Below, in pieces: positions 21,177-31,384 of a stretch of 64,000 nucleotides of DNA (within the stretch, counting starts at the first letter, position 1; each line of letters opens with the position of its first letter). The DNA is from Macrothele yani. Lineage: Eukaryota; Arthropoda; Arachnida; Araneae; Macrothelidae. The translations under genes were made by a program, and so were the position numbers. A model generated the notes under the pieces. The model searched no databases. It worked only from the letters and a program-made list of their open reading frames with translations, and was not told the origin of the DNA. The stretch covers positions 113,273,072 through 113,337,071 of the forward strand of contig CM076999.1 of assembly GCA_039090855.1 (NCBI GenBank), written 5' to 3'.

Positions 21177-21250
21177 GTCATAAAACAAACACCACCGTCT
21201 ATGTACGATATTTAATATCGTACATAGACGGTGGTGTTTGTTTTTATGAC
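21177..21250. repeat. near-perfect 74-bp palindrome
   Basis: CACCACCGTCTATGTACGAT on the left is mirrored by its complement on the right around a TTTAA centre. Arms are about 36 bp, starting GTCATAAAA and ending TTTTATGAC. It would form a cruciform or RNA hairpin. Confidence 0.92.
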
Positions 21251-21738
21251 ACCTTTACATGTTGTGTAGGTTATGTATTACCTCTTCGAATGCGTTGTAA
21301 CATTTGTAGTACACTTTCTTGATCCTTTTACTACGACGTTATATTTGGTACACTTTGTCTCCACTACATTTATTCTCCCCCATTTAAAAAAAACAACAAC
21401 CATCCAATATACAACTAGAATACTCACAGCCTCTGTGATATCAGCTATTGATCCCGTGTTGCTGCCACTGGTTGACAGATTGCTACTGTATAATCCGTTA
21501 CCGAAATACTCATTTCTTCCATCTCCAGTACAGTATTCTCGTCCATTACATATGTTTTACTGAGCAAAATAATTACCCCACTATAGCCACTACATTCACA
21601 GTTCAGCGACTCAGGGTGCACTGCGGAATATTACAGAAATTTGCGAACTCTTGATATTTTTGCCGTACTTCTCAAGTGCTGTTGTCCATTACTTCTGCGA
21701 TACGAACACTGGACTAGCGAGCGATTGACTCCTTTATA
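21251..21738. other. hAT S interior, nothing recognised
   Basis: AT-rich sequence between the palindrome and Tc1 M. No domain is visible in either strand. Confidence 0.45.
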
Positions 21739-23163
21739 CACTGACGGGAAAAAAATCCCAACACCACGAAAAAATAGTTGTAGAGGAATGAAATGGCGGC
21801 AATACATTTGTATAGGTAACATATTTAATCGATTGAGGTTTCAAGATCACAGCTTATGGTAAGCGCGAGAAGAGCCATTTTAAATGTGAAATGCTGGTAC
21901 ATTAATAACCGGTGTAACCACCAGAATGTTGAATGCAAGCACGCAAACGTTCATGCATTGTGTCGTACAGATGCTGGCTGTCAGTTTGTGGGATGGAGTT
22001 CCATGCCTGTTGCACTTGGTCGGTCAATACGGGGACGGTTAATGCTGGTTGGAGCTGACGCTGGAGTTGTCGTCCAATGATGTCCCATACGTGCTCGATT
22101 GGTGAAAATCTGGTGATCTAGCAGGCCACGGCAACATGTCGACACTCTGTAGAGCATGTTGGGTTACAACAGCGGTATGCGGGCGAGCGTTATCCTGTTG
22201 GAAAAATCCCCCTGAAATACTGTTCATGAATGGCAGCACAACAGGTTGAATCACCAGACCGACGTACAGCTGTGCCGTCAGGGTGCGTGGGATAACCACG
22301 AGAGTGCTCCTGCTGTCATAGGAAATTGCTCCCCAGACCATAACTCCAGGTGTAGGTCCAGTGTGTCTCGGCCGCAGACAGTTTGTTTGCAGGCGCTCAC
22401 ATGGCCTCCTTCTAACCAACACACGGCCATTACTGGCACCCAGGTAGAACCGGCTTTCATCAGAAAACCCAACAGATCTCCACTCCGTCCTCCAATGAGC
22501 TCCAGCTTGACACCACTGACGTCACAAACGGCAGTGGTTTGGAGTAAGTGAAATGCACGCTACAGGGCGTCTGGCTCGGAGCTGTCCTTCAAGTAACCGA
22601 TTTGTAACAGTTTACTGTGTCACTGTGGTGGCAACGGCGGCTCGAATTGCTGCCGCAGACGCGGTACGATGCGCCACGGCCATACGCCGTACACGGCGGT
22701 CTTCCCTCTCAGTAGTGCCACGTGGCCGGCCGGAACCCGGTCTTCTTGAGGCAGTACCTTCCCTTGACCACCGCCTCCAACAATCATGCACAGTGGCTAC
22801 ATTCCTGCCAAGTCGTTCTGCAATATTGCGGAACGAAAATACACCTTCTCGTAGCCCTATTACAGGACTTCGTTCAAGCTCCGTGAGCTGTTGATAATGG
22901 CTTCTTCGTCTTCTTAAAGGCATTCTTGACTAACATCAACACACTACGTCGAATCACAACGATAACTAACGCTCACGAACGTTACAGCGCGTATTTACAG
23001 CAAACCTGCTTTGCATGTTCCGAGGGGCGCTACTAGCACCACACGCATGCGCCGAGCGCGAAATTTGCATTGACGTCATCTTACAGATGTATTCTCACCG
23101 CCTACCAACTGTCGTTTATCTAACACAACCCCTTCTTGGTGTTGGGATTTTTTTCCGTCAGTG
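21739..23163 (-). mobile_element. Tc1-like element M, complete ends
   Basis: Ends CACTGACGGGAAAAAAATCC and its complement at 23163, flanked by TA. At 1,425 bp it is the fuller copy of the family also seen at 16147-17376, in opposite orientation. It is inserted in hAT element S. Confidence 0.93.
21902..22923 (-). pseudogene. Tc1-like transposase M
   Basis: The N-terminus MPLRRRRSHYQQLTELERS at 22923 leads into the helix-turn-helix domain and GRPRGTTEREDRRVRRMAVA, a stretch deleted in copy L. It carries WRSVGFSDESRFYLGASNGR (first Asp), GVMVWGAISYDSRSTLVV and GGFFQQDNARPHTAV (second Asp). The frame breaks just after PWPARSPD, so the block with the catalytic Glu and the last ~60 residues is in another frame. 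It ends opposite 21902. A stop after ATTVTQ and a small frame change near 22540 also disrupt it. Confidence 0.92.
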
Positions 23164-23451
23164 TATATACTTCCCGACAGAACCTGAAACTTCTGGAAAA
23201 TTCTTGATTTACGTAAAGCTCTCCAACGTCCCATCATTCTGGAACATTCTACAAACATCTAACCCATTCTTGCCGCTTCTGGAACATTCTACACGACATT
23301 TCGGTCTCTGTCTGCTATGTGACATGCCCGACTTTTCTAGACATAGCTTTTGGCACACGTACATTTCCATAAACTATTAGGTTGTCGGAAAAGTCATGAC
23401 GTATTTTTGCCAAGTTTTGCAAAGGTCATTTATTGATAGGAAGAAGAAAGT

Positions 23452-26167
23452 TCAATCAATGATATAATGCCGGTTTTGTTCGATAACCTTTTGCCATCTT
23501 TCAGTGAGCTGCAGAATGCCTCGTTCATAGAAAGACCTGTCTTTCGTGGCGGAAAACTGTACAAGGTGCTGATTTACAACCTCATCTGAATTGAACGTTA
23601 TACTGTTGCCGCGACAATTATTCTAATTTCGGGCACATTGCTTTCAGTATAGAATTGCTCAAATTCGGGATTCAAATTCCAAAGTAATTGTTTTAATTAT
23701 GTTAATTAATTAACATAATTATGTATCTGTTTAATTGGAGTAATTCGTAATTAGGTGCACGTACTATTATTCCAGCACAGGCCGCACAGCGATTCGCAGG
23801 GCTCTTTTCTTTTCTTTTCTCCACTTTCTCTTCCGCGAGGGAAAAGAGAGCTGAATTGCAAACGCCAGGCCAGGTGCAAAATTTCGTAAACTAGTCAAAA
23901 GGTATTTTCTTCCATTCCCGGCAGGCGAGAAGCAACAGCATTGTGAATTGCACAATGCTTCCGTAACAACAATGGCGTTGTGGTGGCTACACGACAAAAA
24001 TTTAAGAAATAAATCTTAAAGCGGTAAGAAGCTAAGGCTGGGCAATAAATGTCCCCCAAGAGCGTTGTCGGAGAACATATGTCAGTCGGGCATACGTGAC
24101 TTCGAGCAGTTTTCAAGTTTTAAAAGGGGTTTGCTCGGAGTCTACTATAATAGAACCCAACAACGAGGTGACAGTTAAGGTCAAATAAATTTTTAAAGGG
24201 CTTAGCTCAGCAGATGGTCAGCAGGCCCAGAGAACATCTGCCCCAAAGTAGCCACTGGTCAGCCGCAACTGGACAAGCGGTCCACTTGCGTACGAGAGGG
24301 GGATCCAGAACCAATGAGGGGGCAAGGGACGTCTTTTTGAGGTAAGGATACGCCTCGCAGCAGGGCGATAAGGGAAAGCGAAAACTAAAATAAAAGGAGA
24401 AACTTGAAATTTCACGAGGGGAAAAATACGAGCGAAAAACGGAGAGAGACGGAGAGAGAAGTGTTTTTGCAAACATGGGGCAGTCACAGTAATTTTGGTC
24501 AGAAGAGTCAGCGGGTTACAAAGAAATGCCTAACTATGCGGAGTTCCAGAAGTCCGTCGACGCGAAGTTAGGAACTGTAGAAAAGTAAAGTTCTTAGATA
24601 ACTACCGGCTGTGTTTTTATCCACGAAGGATACCAGTCGAAAACCTACGGCCACCAGACAACCAGCGCTTTCCTCAACCGCCGGATCGATCAGCCCAGCA
24701 GAAGTTCTATATAGGGTAAGACATCATCCAATTATTTCAATCCCTTGCATGCTGAATATTCAGTTAAGTTTTAGAAATGAAACATTACTGCTCACCCCGT
24801 GCTGGTTGCATTGTTAGGGCTATTGGCGTTTTTACATTTTCTCAAGTAAACCATAACTTCCTTTTGTAGAGATGTGTTATAATTTAAACCGGTCCCACCA
24901 TTAAATTGTTCTAAAATTAAGCATTATACAACAAATAAATTTTATATTTGTTTCAACGTGTTTTTCTTCTCGCTGCTCTGCAAAAGGGTACGGGTGTCTG
25001 TGTATTAATTAGTTTAAAATAAGCCATAGTTTTCTTCTTTCACAGATACCTCTATTCAAGCACATAACCGAAATGTTAGTTCTTTTTTTAAAATTCAATT
25101 TCTTTGCGGCATATGAGTTCTTGCGACAACCTCGTACGAGCTCATATGAAACACAACGCTTTTAAGTCCCAACGATGAGACTGGGTCTCCTATACTATAG
25201 GAAACTTAAGGTCATTGTTGCCAATATAGATGATCGAAAATCGCTAACAAAATCTATGCCCCTCAAGTTCCCACCGGGACTTGGCGTGGTGACAATACCA
25301 CGCACGGACTGTCGAAGAGAGCGAAACAAGTGGAAGTTTGACGGCGCAAGGTCTGGCGAGTATGCTGGGTGTGGCAAAACATCCCACGCAAGCTCCAATA
25401 ACTTTTGGCGGGTGATTAAACTTGCGTGTGGTCTCGCGCTGTCGTGATGGAACACAGCACCTTTACGATGAACGAGCTCTGGACGTTTCTGGATGACTGA
25501 TTCGTTCAAACTGTCCAATTTCCGACAGTACACATTCGAATTGATTGTTTGGTTCCGTGGTAGGAACTCGCAAAACACGACACCTTTAAAATCCCACCAC
25601 ACTGAGACTAGAACTTTCTGCTTCTGCTTTGGATGTCGTTTGAGGCAAAGCAGCACGTCCGAACCGAGACCGTTTGCGCAGCACATTGTTGTACACAATC
25701 CACTTTTTGTCACCAGATATCAGTCGCTTCAAGAAAGGATCGTTTTCCTCACGTTTAATGAGCATATCGCAGATGTTTATACGCGCCGTCAGTTGAGCTT
25801 CTTTGAGTTCACGAAGAACTCACACATCGAGCTTGCTTACGTATCCCAGCTTTTTCAGGTGGTCGTGAACGCTTGAATGATGGATGTGCAATGTGTCTGC
25901 AATCTCTCGTGTCGTGTAACGTGGGTTTGACTCGATCAATGTCTTGATTTGGTCGTCATCAACCTCGGTTGGCCTCCCGGATCGAGGAGCATCGTTGAGG
26001 TCAAAGTCACCAGCACGGTTTTTTGTGAACCACCGCTGGCACTGACGTTCTTGTAGAGCATTATCACCGTACACTTTACGCAACTTTTCACAAGCTTGAC
26101 GCGCGTTTTTCCCTTTACGGAAGTAAAACAGAAAAATATGGCGAAAATGCACACTTTGGTCTTCCAT
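23452..26167 (-). pseudogene. mariner transposase P (interrupted)
   Basis: The start is the ATG at 26167 (MEDQSVHFRHIFLFYF). N-terminal helix-turn-helix domain reads CQRWFTKNRAGDFDLNDAPR with SGRP, followed by HIHHSSVHDHLKKLGYVSKL and a break near 25820. A second frame from about 25713 carries WDFKGVVFCEFLPRNQTINS, AVFHHDSARPHASLI (second Asp) and PHPAYSPDLAPSNFHLF, where the third catalytic acid is Asp as expected for DD34D mariners. An LTR interrupts the gene after QSVRG. Beyond it the reading continues TFNSDEVVNQHLVQFSATKD and ends RWQKVIEQNRHYIID with a stop at 23452-23454. Confidence 0.9.
23604..25294. mobile_element. solo LTR, 1,691 bp
   Basis: Starts TGTTGCCGCGACAATTATT and ends GGCGTGGTGACA, flanked by the 4-bp duplication ATAC (23600-23603 and 25295-25298). 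Removing it with one ATAC restores the mariner reading frame exactly across QSVRGI/TFNSDE, which fixes both ends. No internal gag or pol sequence is present. The 4-bp duplication fits Ty3/gypsy-type integration. Confidence 0.85.
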
Positions 26168-26791
26168 CTTCAACTTGATGTCAAATCTCCGCAAATCAAT
26201 AAAAATCGATCGCTATTCCTTTGAGACTGCAGCTAGAACTGGCACCTGTCGAATGCCATAGCGATAACAGAGCTACGCATGTCTCTAGTACTTCCAAAAC
26301 CGCCCAACCGCCATCGGGGGCCAAAATACGTCATGACTTTTCCGACAACCCAATATTAGTATGTAATTATTATTTGCAAATTGTGTAATTTCATTACCAA
26401 ATAATTCCATTGCGTTTGAATGTCATTATTAAATAATTGAATTATATCCTTTTTATTGTAATGCATTACAGATTAATTCCATTACCTTGTGCAAACCAAA
26501 CTTGGGATTACTTTGTAATGTATTACCTGTTAGTGCATTACCTTGTAATGCATTACACGTTAATTGTAATCTGTACTTCCATTACATTGTAATGCATTTC
26601 TGCCCAACTCTGGTTCTCGGGCAGGTGTTTTGGGAGTGAAAACTGCGAATTATGTCAGCGTGTGACGTAACAATTGTATGACGTAGTTCGTTTCTTATTG
26701 CTTTAATGTTCCTTGTTGTTAGTGTTCATGAAACATACTTTCACATTTGGACATCAAAAAAAAAAAAAAAAAAAAAAAAAATACCAGGCTA

Positions 26792-26985
26792 ATACAGACA
26801 TTTAACGTGGACCAGCAACATCAAACAAAGATCTTCGCTCTTTCCACGTTTTATAAGTGAGTCACGGAAAAATTCTCATTGGCTGCCACCGGGATTCTCA
26901 TTGGCCTGCTGGCGGCCAATGAGAATTTTTCCGTGACTCACTTATAAAACGTGGAAAGTGCGAAGATCTTTGTTTGATGAATACC
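26792..26985. repeat. inverted pair of SINE4 bodies (foldback)
   Basis: CACGGAAAAATTCTCATTGG at 26873-26892 is mirrored by CCAATGAGAATTTTTCCGTG near 26916-26935. The arms are ~70 bp (about 26821-26891 and 26910-26978) with a ~18-bp spacer. A 22-A run lies just upstream (about 26758-26780). Two SINE4 bodies meet head to head. Confidence 0.85.
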
Positions 26986-27086
26986 AGGTTATTAAAAATT
27001 ACTTTTACATGTCTTATTTTCCCTTGTCATTATTTACGAGCTTTCACTTAGTATACAAGAATAATGAATAAAACATTATTTTTTAG

Positions 27087-27208
27087 GTGTCGCCGATTAC
27101 CAGGTCACTATTCGTGGAGGACAGAGGTGCAGTGTCGCCAAAGGATTCTTGGTCCCTGCGGAAAATAATAGAAACCTCGATATCGTGTCCGAAGCTTTTG
27201 TCACAAAG
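27087..27208 (+). CDS. GMC oxidoreductase, exon 3 in window
   Basis: A 122-bp exon between acceptor TTTTTTAG (AG 27085-27086) and donor GTACTT at 27209. GT completes the Gly codon left open at 11814. It then encodes VADYQVTIRGGQRCSVAKGF and LVPAENNRNLDIVSEAFVTK, the conserved Q.T...G.R.S...FL.P....NL.I...A.VTK blocks that line the FAD site in GMC enzymes. It ends in phase 0, matching the exon at 45123. The following intron is about 17.9 kb and holds the mariner-derived satellite. Confidence 0.93.
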
Positions 27209-27451
27209 GTACTTCAAGAAAACACAGAATGAAATCATTAATAAATAAATGAAGATATTCAGTACTTGACTACAACACTTAGTGTTTAATAGAAATCATA
27301 TACAGGCAGTGGCGGGCTGGGTCTAAAAATATCGGTTGCCAGGAGACAAAAAGGGGCCTACACGCAACTATAAGGCTATCATTGAATTTTTGAAAGAAAT
27401 AAATAAAATGAAAAAAAAATTACGTAAGTGGGAAAAAGGTACAATTAATTA

Positions 27452-27611
27452 ATACAGACATTTAACGTGGACAAGGAACATCAAACAAAGATCTTCGCTC
27501 TTTCCACGTTCATAAGTGAGTCACGGAAAAATTCTCATTGGCCGCCACCGGGAGTCGAACCCAGGGTCTTCCAGTTACGCGCCGGATATGCTTCCGCTAC
27601 ACCGCAGCGGC
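27452..27611 (-). repeat. SINE4 copy with tRNA-like head
   Basis: Minus-strand 27611-27541 folds as a tRNA. It has a 7-bp acceptor (GCCGCTG with TGGCGGC, two wobbles), B box GGGTTCGACTCCCGG, and an anticodon stem TCCGG/CTGGA with loop CGCGTAA. A G occupies the usual U33 position, so a working tRNA is doubtful. The body then reads CCAATGAGAATTTTTCCGTG and ends ACGTTAAATGTCTGTATT. Confidence 0.75.
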
Positions 27612-27748
27612 CTCGAATTCCTCCAGACTCACACTAACTGCCAAGCCAAGTTGTCAGGTTGCTTCTTGGAGCCCCGCACAATACTAAGGATTCACCAAAG
27701 ATGGTAAGCGGCAACTGAAGAAATAATTAGAAGGCGAATGAATAATTA

Positions 27749-27880
27749 AGACAGACATTTAACGTGGACCAGGAAGACCCTGAGTTCGACTCCCGGTGGC
27801 GGCCAATGAGAATTTTTCCGTGGCTCACTTATAAAGTGGAAAGACCTAAGATCTTTGTTTGACGTTGTCTAATGTTTAAG
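27749..27880 (+). repeat. SINE4 rearranged copy
   Basis: ACAGACATTTAACGTGGACC (the SINE4 3' end, inverted) is joined directly to GGTTCGACTCCCGG-type head sequence and the plus-strand body CCAATGAGAATTTTTCCGTG. The join is therefore of opposite-orientation pieces, as in the copy at 26792-26985. Confidence 0.7.
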
Positions 27881-28144
27881 AGAGCCCATTTCATCAGGGG
27901 CCTACTTGCGATCGGGCAAGTTGAAATCCTGGCCAGTCCTCCACTGTATACAGGGGCTAGAAAACGAAACTGAAACGCCTGCGTACATAGCGCTCTTCGT
28001 GTCATGGCGCTGTACACACTACCTTGTGGCGACATTGCATCTATTTTGCAGTCGATCAACGAGAGCGGAGTGTGAAAGTTGCATTAAGAGAGCAGTAGCA
28101 CAGTTGGACGTGACAATCCACACAAAATAATAAGAGACATATCC

Positions 28145-29325
28145 GAGTTTCAAAGAGAACAGATTGTTGGTGCGCGTGTCGCCGGTGCATCGGTTTCCAA
28201 GACAGCAAATCTTTGTGGTGTATCGCGAGCCCGGGTCTCCAGGGTCATGTCATCATACCAGCATGAGGGAAGAACCACATCCAATAGGAGTAACTGTTGA
28301 GGTAAAACGAAGCTGTCTGACAGGGACGTACGGGTGCTAACACGGATGGCAGCCAAAAACATAAAACCACAGCTGCCCAACTCACCGCAGAGTTGAATAC
28401 GCACCGCGACTCACCTGTTTGCATCCAAACCCTTCGTCGGGAGTTTCACCGCGTCACCAGTGACGATCTTCTTGCTATCGCTAAACCCTGGATCACCAGT
28501 ATGAATGCCAAACTTCGGTTGCAATGGTGCCAACAGCGCAAATCATGGACGTTGGAGAACATGAAATGTGTATTGTCTTCCTATGAATCATGAAAGTTGG
28601 AAAACATGAAATGTGTATTGTTCTCCTATGAATCATGGGCGTTGGAAAACATGAAATGTGTATTGTTCCCCTATGAATCCTGGACGCTGAAAAACATGAA
28701 ATGTGTATTGTTCTCCTATGAATCATGGACGTTGGAAAACAGGAAATGTGTATTGTTCTCCTATAAATCCTGGACGTTGGAAAACAGGAAATGTGTATTG
28801 TTCTCCTATGAATCATGGGCGTTGGAAAGCATGAAATGTGTATTGTTCTCCTATGAATTCTGGACGTTGGAAAACATGAAATGTGTTTTGTTCTTCTATG
28901 AATCATGGGCGTTGGAAAACATGAAATGTGTATTGTTCTCCTATGAATCATGGGCGTTGGAAAACATGAAATATGTATTTTTCTCCTATGAATCACGGGC
29001 GTTGGAAAACATGAAATGTGTATTGTTCTGCTATGAATCTTGGACGTTGGAAAACATGAAATGTGTATTGTTCTCCTATGAATCATGGGCGTTGGAAAAC
29101 ATGAAATATGTATTTTTCTCCTATGAATCACGGGCGTTGGAAAACATGAAATGTGTATTGTTCTGCTATGAATCATGGACGTTGGAAAACATGAAATGTG
29201 TATTGTTCTCCTATGAATCGTCCTTCACAGTCTTTCCCACAACCGGGAGAGTTTACGTGTGGAGACATCCCTCACAGACTTACCATCCGAACTGTTTGTT
29301 GCCCACATTGAGCACGGAGGTGTAG
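28145..29325 (+). pseudogene. Tc1-like transposase E carrying a 15-fold repeat
   Basis: ISEFQREQIVGARVAGASVS opens the DNA-binding domain, with frame breaks around 28300-28400. IQTLRREFHRVTSDDLLAIA and LRLQWCQQRKSWTLENMKCV follow. The 15-codon unit SWTLENMKCVLFSYE is then repeated to about 29220, after which the normal sequence resumes SSFTVFPTTGRVYVWRH. The unit covers the first catalytic block, whose Asp is Tyr (FSYES for FSDES) as in element D. The second unit follows an in-frame TGA. The gene ends at 29325 without the second Asp or Glu regions, so it cannot be active. Confidence 0.9.
28546..29220 (+). repeat. 45-bp tandem array, 15 units
   Basis: ATGAAATGTGTATTGTTCTC recurs every 45 bp from 28561 to 29191. 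Units alternate mainly TGGACGTTGG, TGGGCGTTGG and CGGGCGTTGG starts. A two-unit variant block (…ATATGTATTTTTCTC…, CTGCTATG) recurs at about 28966-29040 and 29101-29170. The array is in frame with the transposase. Confidence 0.97.
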
Positions 29326-30767
29326 CTGGCTTGTAGGGTATATAAGGTGTGCTGAAGGTATTCTGAAAACATGTCACTCGTTGCTGTCATGGATAAGACG
29401 AGAAATTTATCAGATTTGCAAAAAGGGATGCTTATCGGCTTTCGGAACAAAGGTGGCAGTATTTGTGAAACAGCGGAGTTTGCGAACTGTTTGCGTGCTG
29501 CTGTGGTTAAAGTGTATCGTGATTGGAGAAATGGCACCATTGCGAATAAGCGACATGGAAACTGCGGAGAACCAGGTGACATTGATGTGAGAGGTGAACG
29601 TTGGCTTCGAAGGTGCCTGAGGGCCGATCGACACGCTACAGTGGAGCAACTCACTGTCCGAATAAACCAGGGGGCTACCGGAAGTGTATCTGAAACGGCA
29701 GTTTAACGATCCCTGCTGTGTATCATCCCTCCGATGCAGACGAATGGTCACTGCATGTGTATCGACAGAAAAGGCTTACATTTGCACGGCAGTATCGTAA
29801 TCATACCTCGGCTGCGCTGATTGGCAATGCATTGCCAACTCCGATGAGTCAGGTTTTCTGCTTCATCGAACGGATGAACATTGGCGTATAAACCGAGAAA
29901 CAACGGAGAAAAAACACTCTTCAACCATTGCTGGAAGAACACAAGCTGGTGGGGCCAGCGTTATGGTCTGGGGAATGTTTTCGTGGCATTCCCTGGGTCC
30001 ATTCATACTTGTGGAAGGCAGTATAAACCGAATTTGTTATGAATCCATTCTTGCAGACCACGACCCATACGTGCTGATTGTCTTCCCTGAGGCGGATGGG
30101 GTCTTTCAGCACGACAGTGCGACGTGTCACACAGCTAGAAATGATTGGCAAAGGATTTTCTTCTCCGATTAATCACGCTTTGTGCTTCATCCAAGGGATG
30201 GGCGTTGGCGTACAAGGCGCGAAAAACATCGCAGAACAAACACTCTTCAACGATTGCTGGAACAACACAAGCTGGTGGGGGCAGCGTTATGGTCTGGAGA
30301 ATGTTTTTGTGGCATTCCCTGGCTTCACTGATACCCGAGGAAGTCACTATGGACCGAAGTCGTTACGAATCCACGATTGCAAACCACGTACACCCATGCA
30401 TGTTGATTGTCTTAACTGGGGTGGATGGGATCTTCTAGCATGACACTGTGGCATGTCACACACCTAGAAATATCCGAGAATGGTTGGAAGAGCACGATGA
30501 AGACTTCAAAGTACTTTCCTGGACAACTAACTCCCAAGACTTAAACCCAGTTGAGCATCTGTTGGACCACCTCGATCGTGTTGTTCTCTCTATCGATCCT
30601 CCACCACACACTTGTCAGAAGCACTGCAGTCAGCATAACTCCACATACCTGAGAACACCTTTCAGCACCTTACTGAGACACTCCCAGCCCATCTAGCTGC
30701 TGTCCGAGCTGCACACGGTGGTTGCTCTGGATATTACTGGTGGTCACAATGATGTGACTCGACGGTG
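29326..30767 (+). mobile_element. Tc1-like element F, 5' end lost
   Basis: Right end GGTGGTCACAATGATGTGAC...CGACGGTG at 30767 followed by TA. Family of elements G (45954) and G2 (48372). The left ~100 bp including the terminal repeat is missing where it joins element E. Confidence 0.85.
29371..30737 (+). pseudogene. Tc1-like transposase F with 324-bp internal duplication
   Basis: From ATG 29371: MSLVAVMDKTRNLSDLQKGM, then a helix-turn-helix region (GGSICETAEFANCLRAAVVK) and CLRADRHATVEQLTVRINQG. After 29706 the frame is broken. The block around GVFQHDSATCHTARN (second Asp) and its upstream sequence is duplicated: GATTGGCAA at 29819 recurs at 30143, and 29819-30142 resembles 30143-30470. The C-terminus LEEHDEDFKVLSWTTNSQDL with NPVEHL (catalytic Glu) is present. 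Unequal exchange at the short GATTGGCAA match would explain it. Confidence 0.88.
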
Positions 30768-30769
30768 TA

Positions 30770-30975
30770 TTTGTATGTATTAAAAAAGTTGCATCGTTAG
30801 TATAGAGAATTAGGCCAGAATTATGTAAGTATTTAAAAATATCATTAATAAAAATATTGAAAAGCAAAGGAGTGAATACCGAGCCCTGCGGGACCCCTGA
30901 ATAAGCAGGTGTTAAGTCATATTGGACGTAATCAATTTCTGTGTGTTCGAGATGAAGGGGGTCCAAATCGGCATT
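30770..30975 (-). pseudogene. non-LTR reverse transcriptase fragment (Jockey/CR1-like)
   Basis: Minus-strand translation reads YSGVPQGSVFTPLLFNIFIN (RT motif B) and then LILYTNDATFLI, where the catalytic YADD box has become YTND. Only about 65 residues survive. The motif spacing fits Jockey- or CR1-type LINEs, a different clade from the RTE-like LINE at 52.4 kb. Confidence 0.78.
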
Positions 30976-31302
30976 GAATAAAAATTTCTAATTCTGCGAC
31001 TGATATGTGTGTGTGCCACATGCCTTAAGAGAGAAGTCGACACGAAAACCTTTTATTAGTTTCAGTTGAGGTCTTATATTGAATTAAATGCACTGATTTC
31101 TTAGCAATATTGAACATATGGCAAGTCATAGATCTTTCATATGTACTTGACCAATCCCAAGTGTAAATAATAAAGTGATTCGTATAATTACGTGTTTTTA
31201 TGGTGAAAACATACTGAAGAAACTCCCGCATGGCGTACAAATGAAATCGAAACACGTGAGTGATGTAGCCAGCGCGTTCTAATCGTCGAACTGTTGAAAG
31301 TA
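30976..31302. other. no feature recognised
   Basis: Intron sequence between the LINE fragment and the mariner left end. Reading frames here have no known domain. Confidence 0.4.
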
Positions 31303-31384
31303 CAAGGGGCATTCTGAAAGTAATGCCTCTTCCCTCAAAAGATTTTTATTTGTAGCAGCAAAAATGTGAAACTTGGTAGCAAAA

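Larger units (their letters stand above)
23377..26353 (-). mobile_element. mariner element P with inserted solo LTR
   Basis: Inverted termini GGTTGTCGGAAAAGTCATG near 23380 and the complement near 26350, with TA flanks. Minus the LTR at 23604-25294 it is about 1.28 kb, the usual mariner length. Confidence 0.92.
20737..26612. mobile_element. decayed hAT element S holding several nested insertions
   Basis: The termini are CAGAGTTGGGCA at 20737 and TGCCCAACTCTG ending 26612, flanked by an exact 8-bp duplication GTTCTCGG (20729-20736 and 26613-26620). Interior ends are rich in GTAATGCATTAC-like motifs. Nested inside are SINE1, a palindrome, Tc1 M and mariner P with its solo LTR. The remaining own sequence is about 1.3 kb with no transposase recognised. 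Confidence 0.82.
27951..29325 (+). mobile_element. Tc1-like element E with internal 45-bp array, 3' end lost
   Basis: Left end CAGGGGCTAGAAAACG after TA resembles element D. The right end is missing: the sequence passes into element F at about 29325. The transposase region carries a 15-unit tandem array. Confidence 0.85.

Noticed and set aside
27541..27611. Functional tRNA gene on the minus strand
   Set aside because: The cloverleaf folds, but U33 is replaced by G, the D and acceptor stems rely on wobbles, and it is fused to a repeated SINE body.
28493..29176. Minus-strand 227-residue open frame across the 45-bp array
   Set aside because: A shadow of the in-frame plus-strand transposase repeat; it has no recognisable domain.
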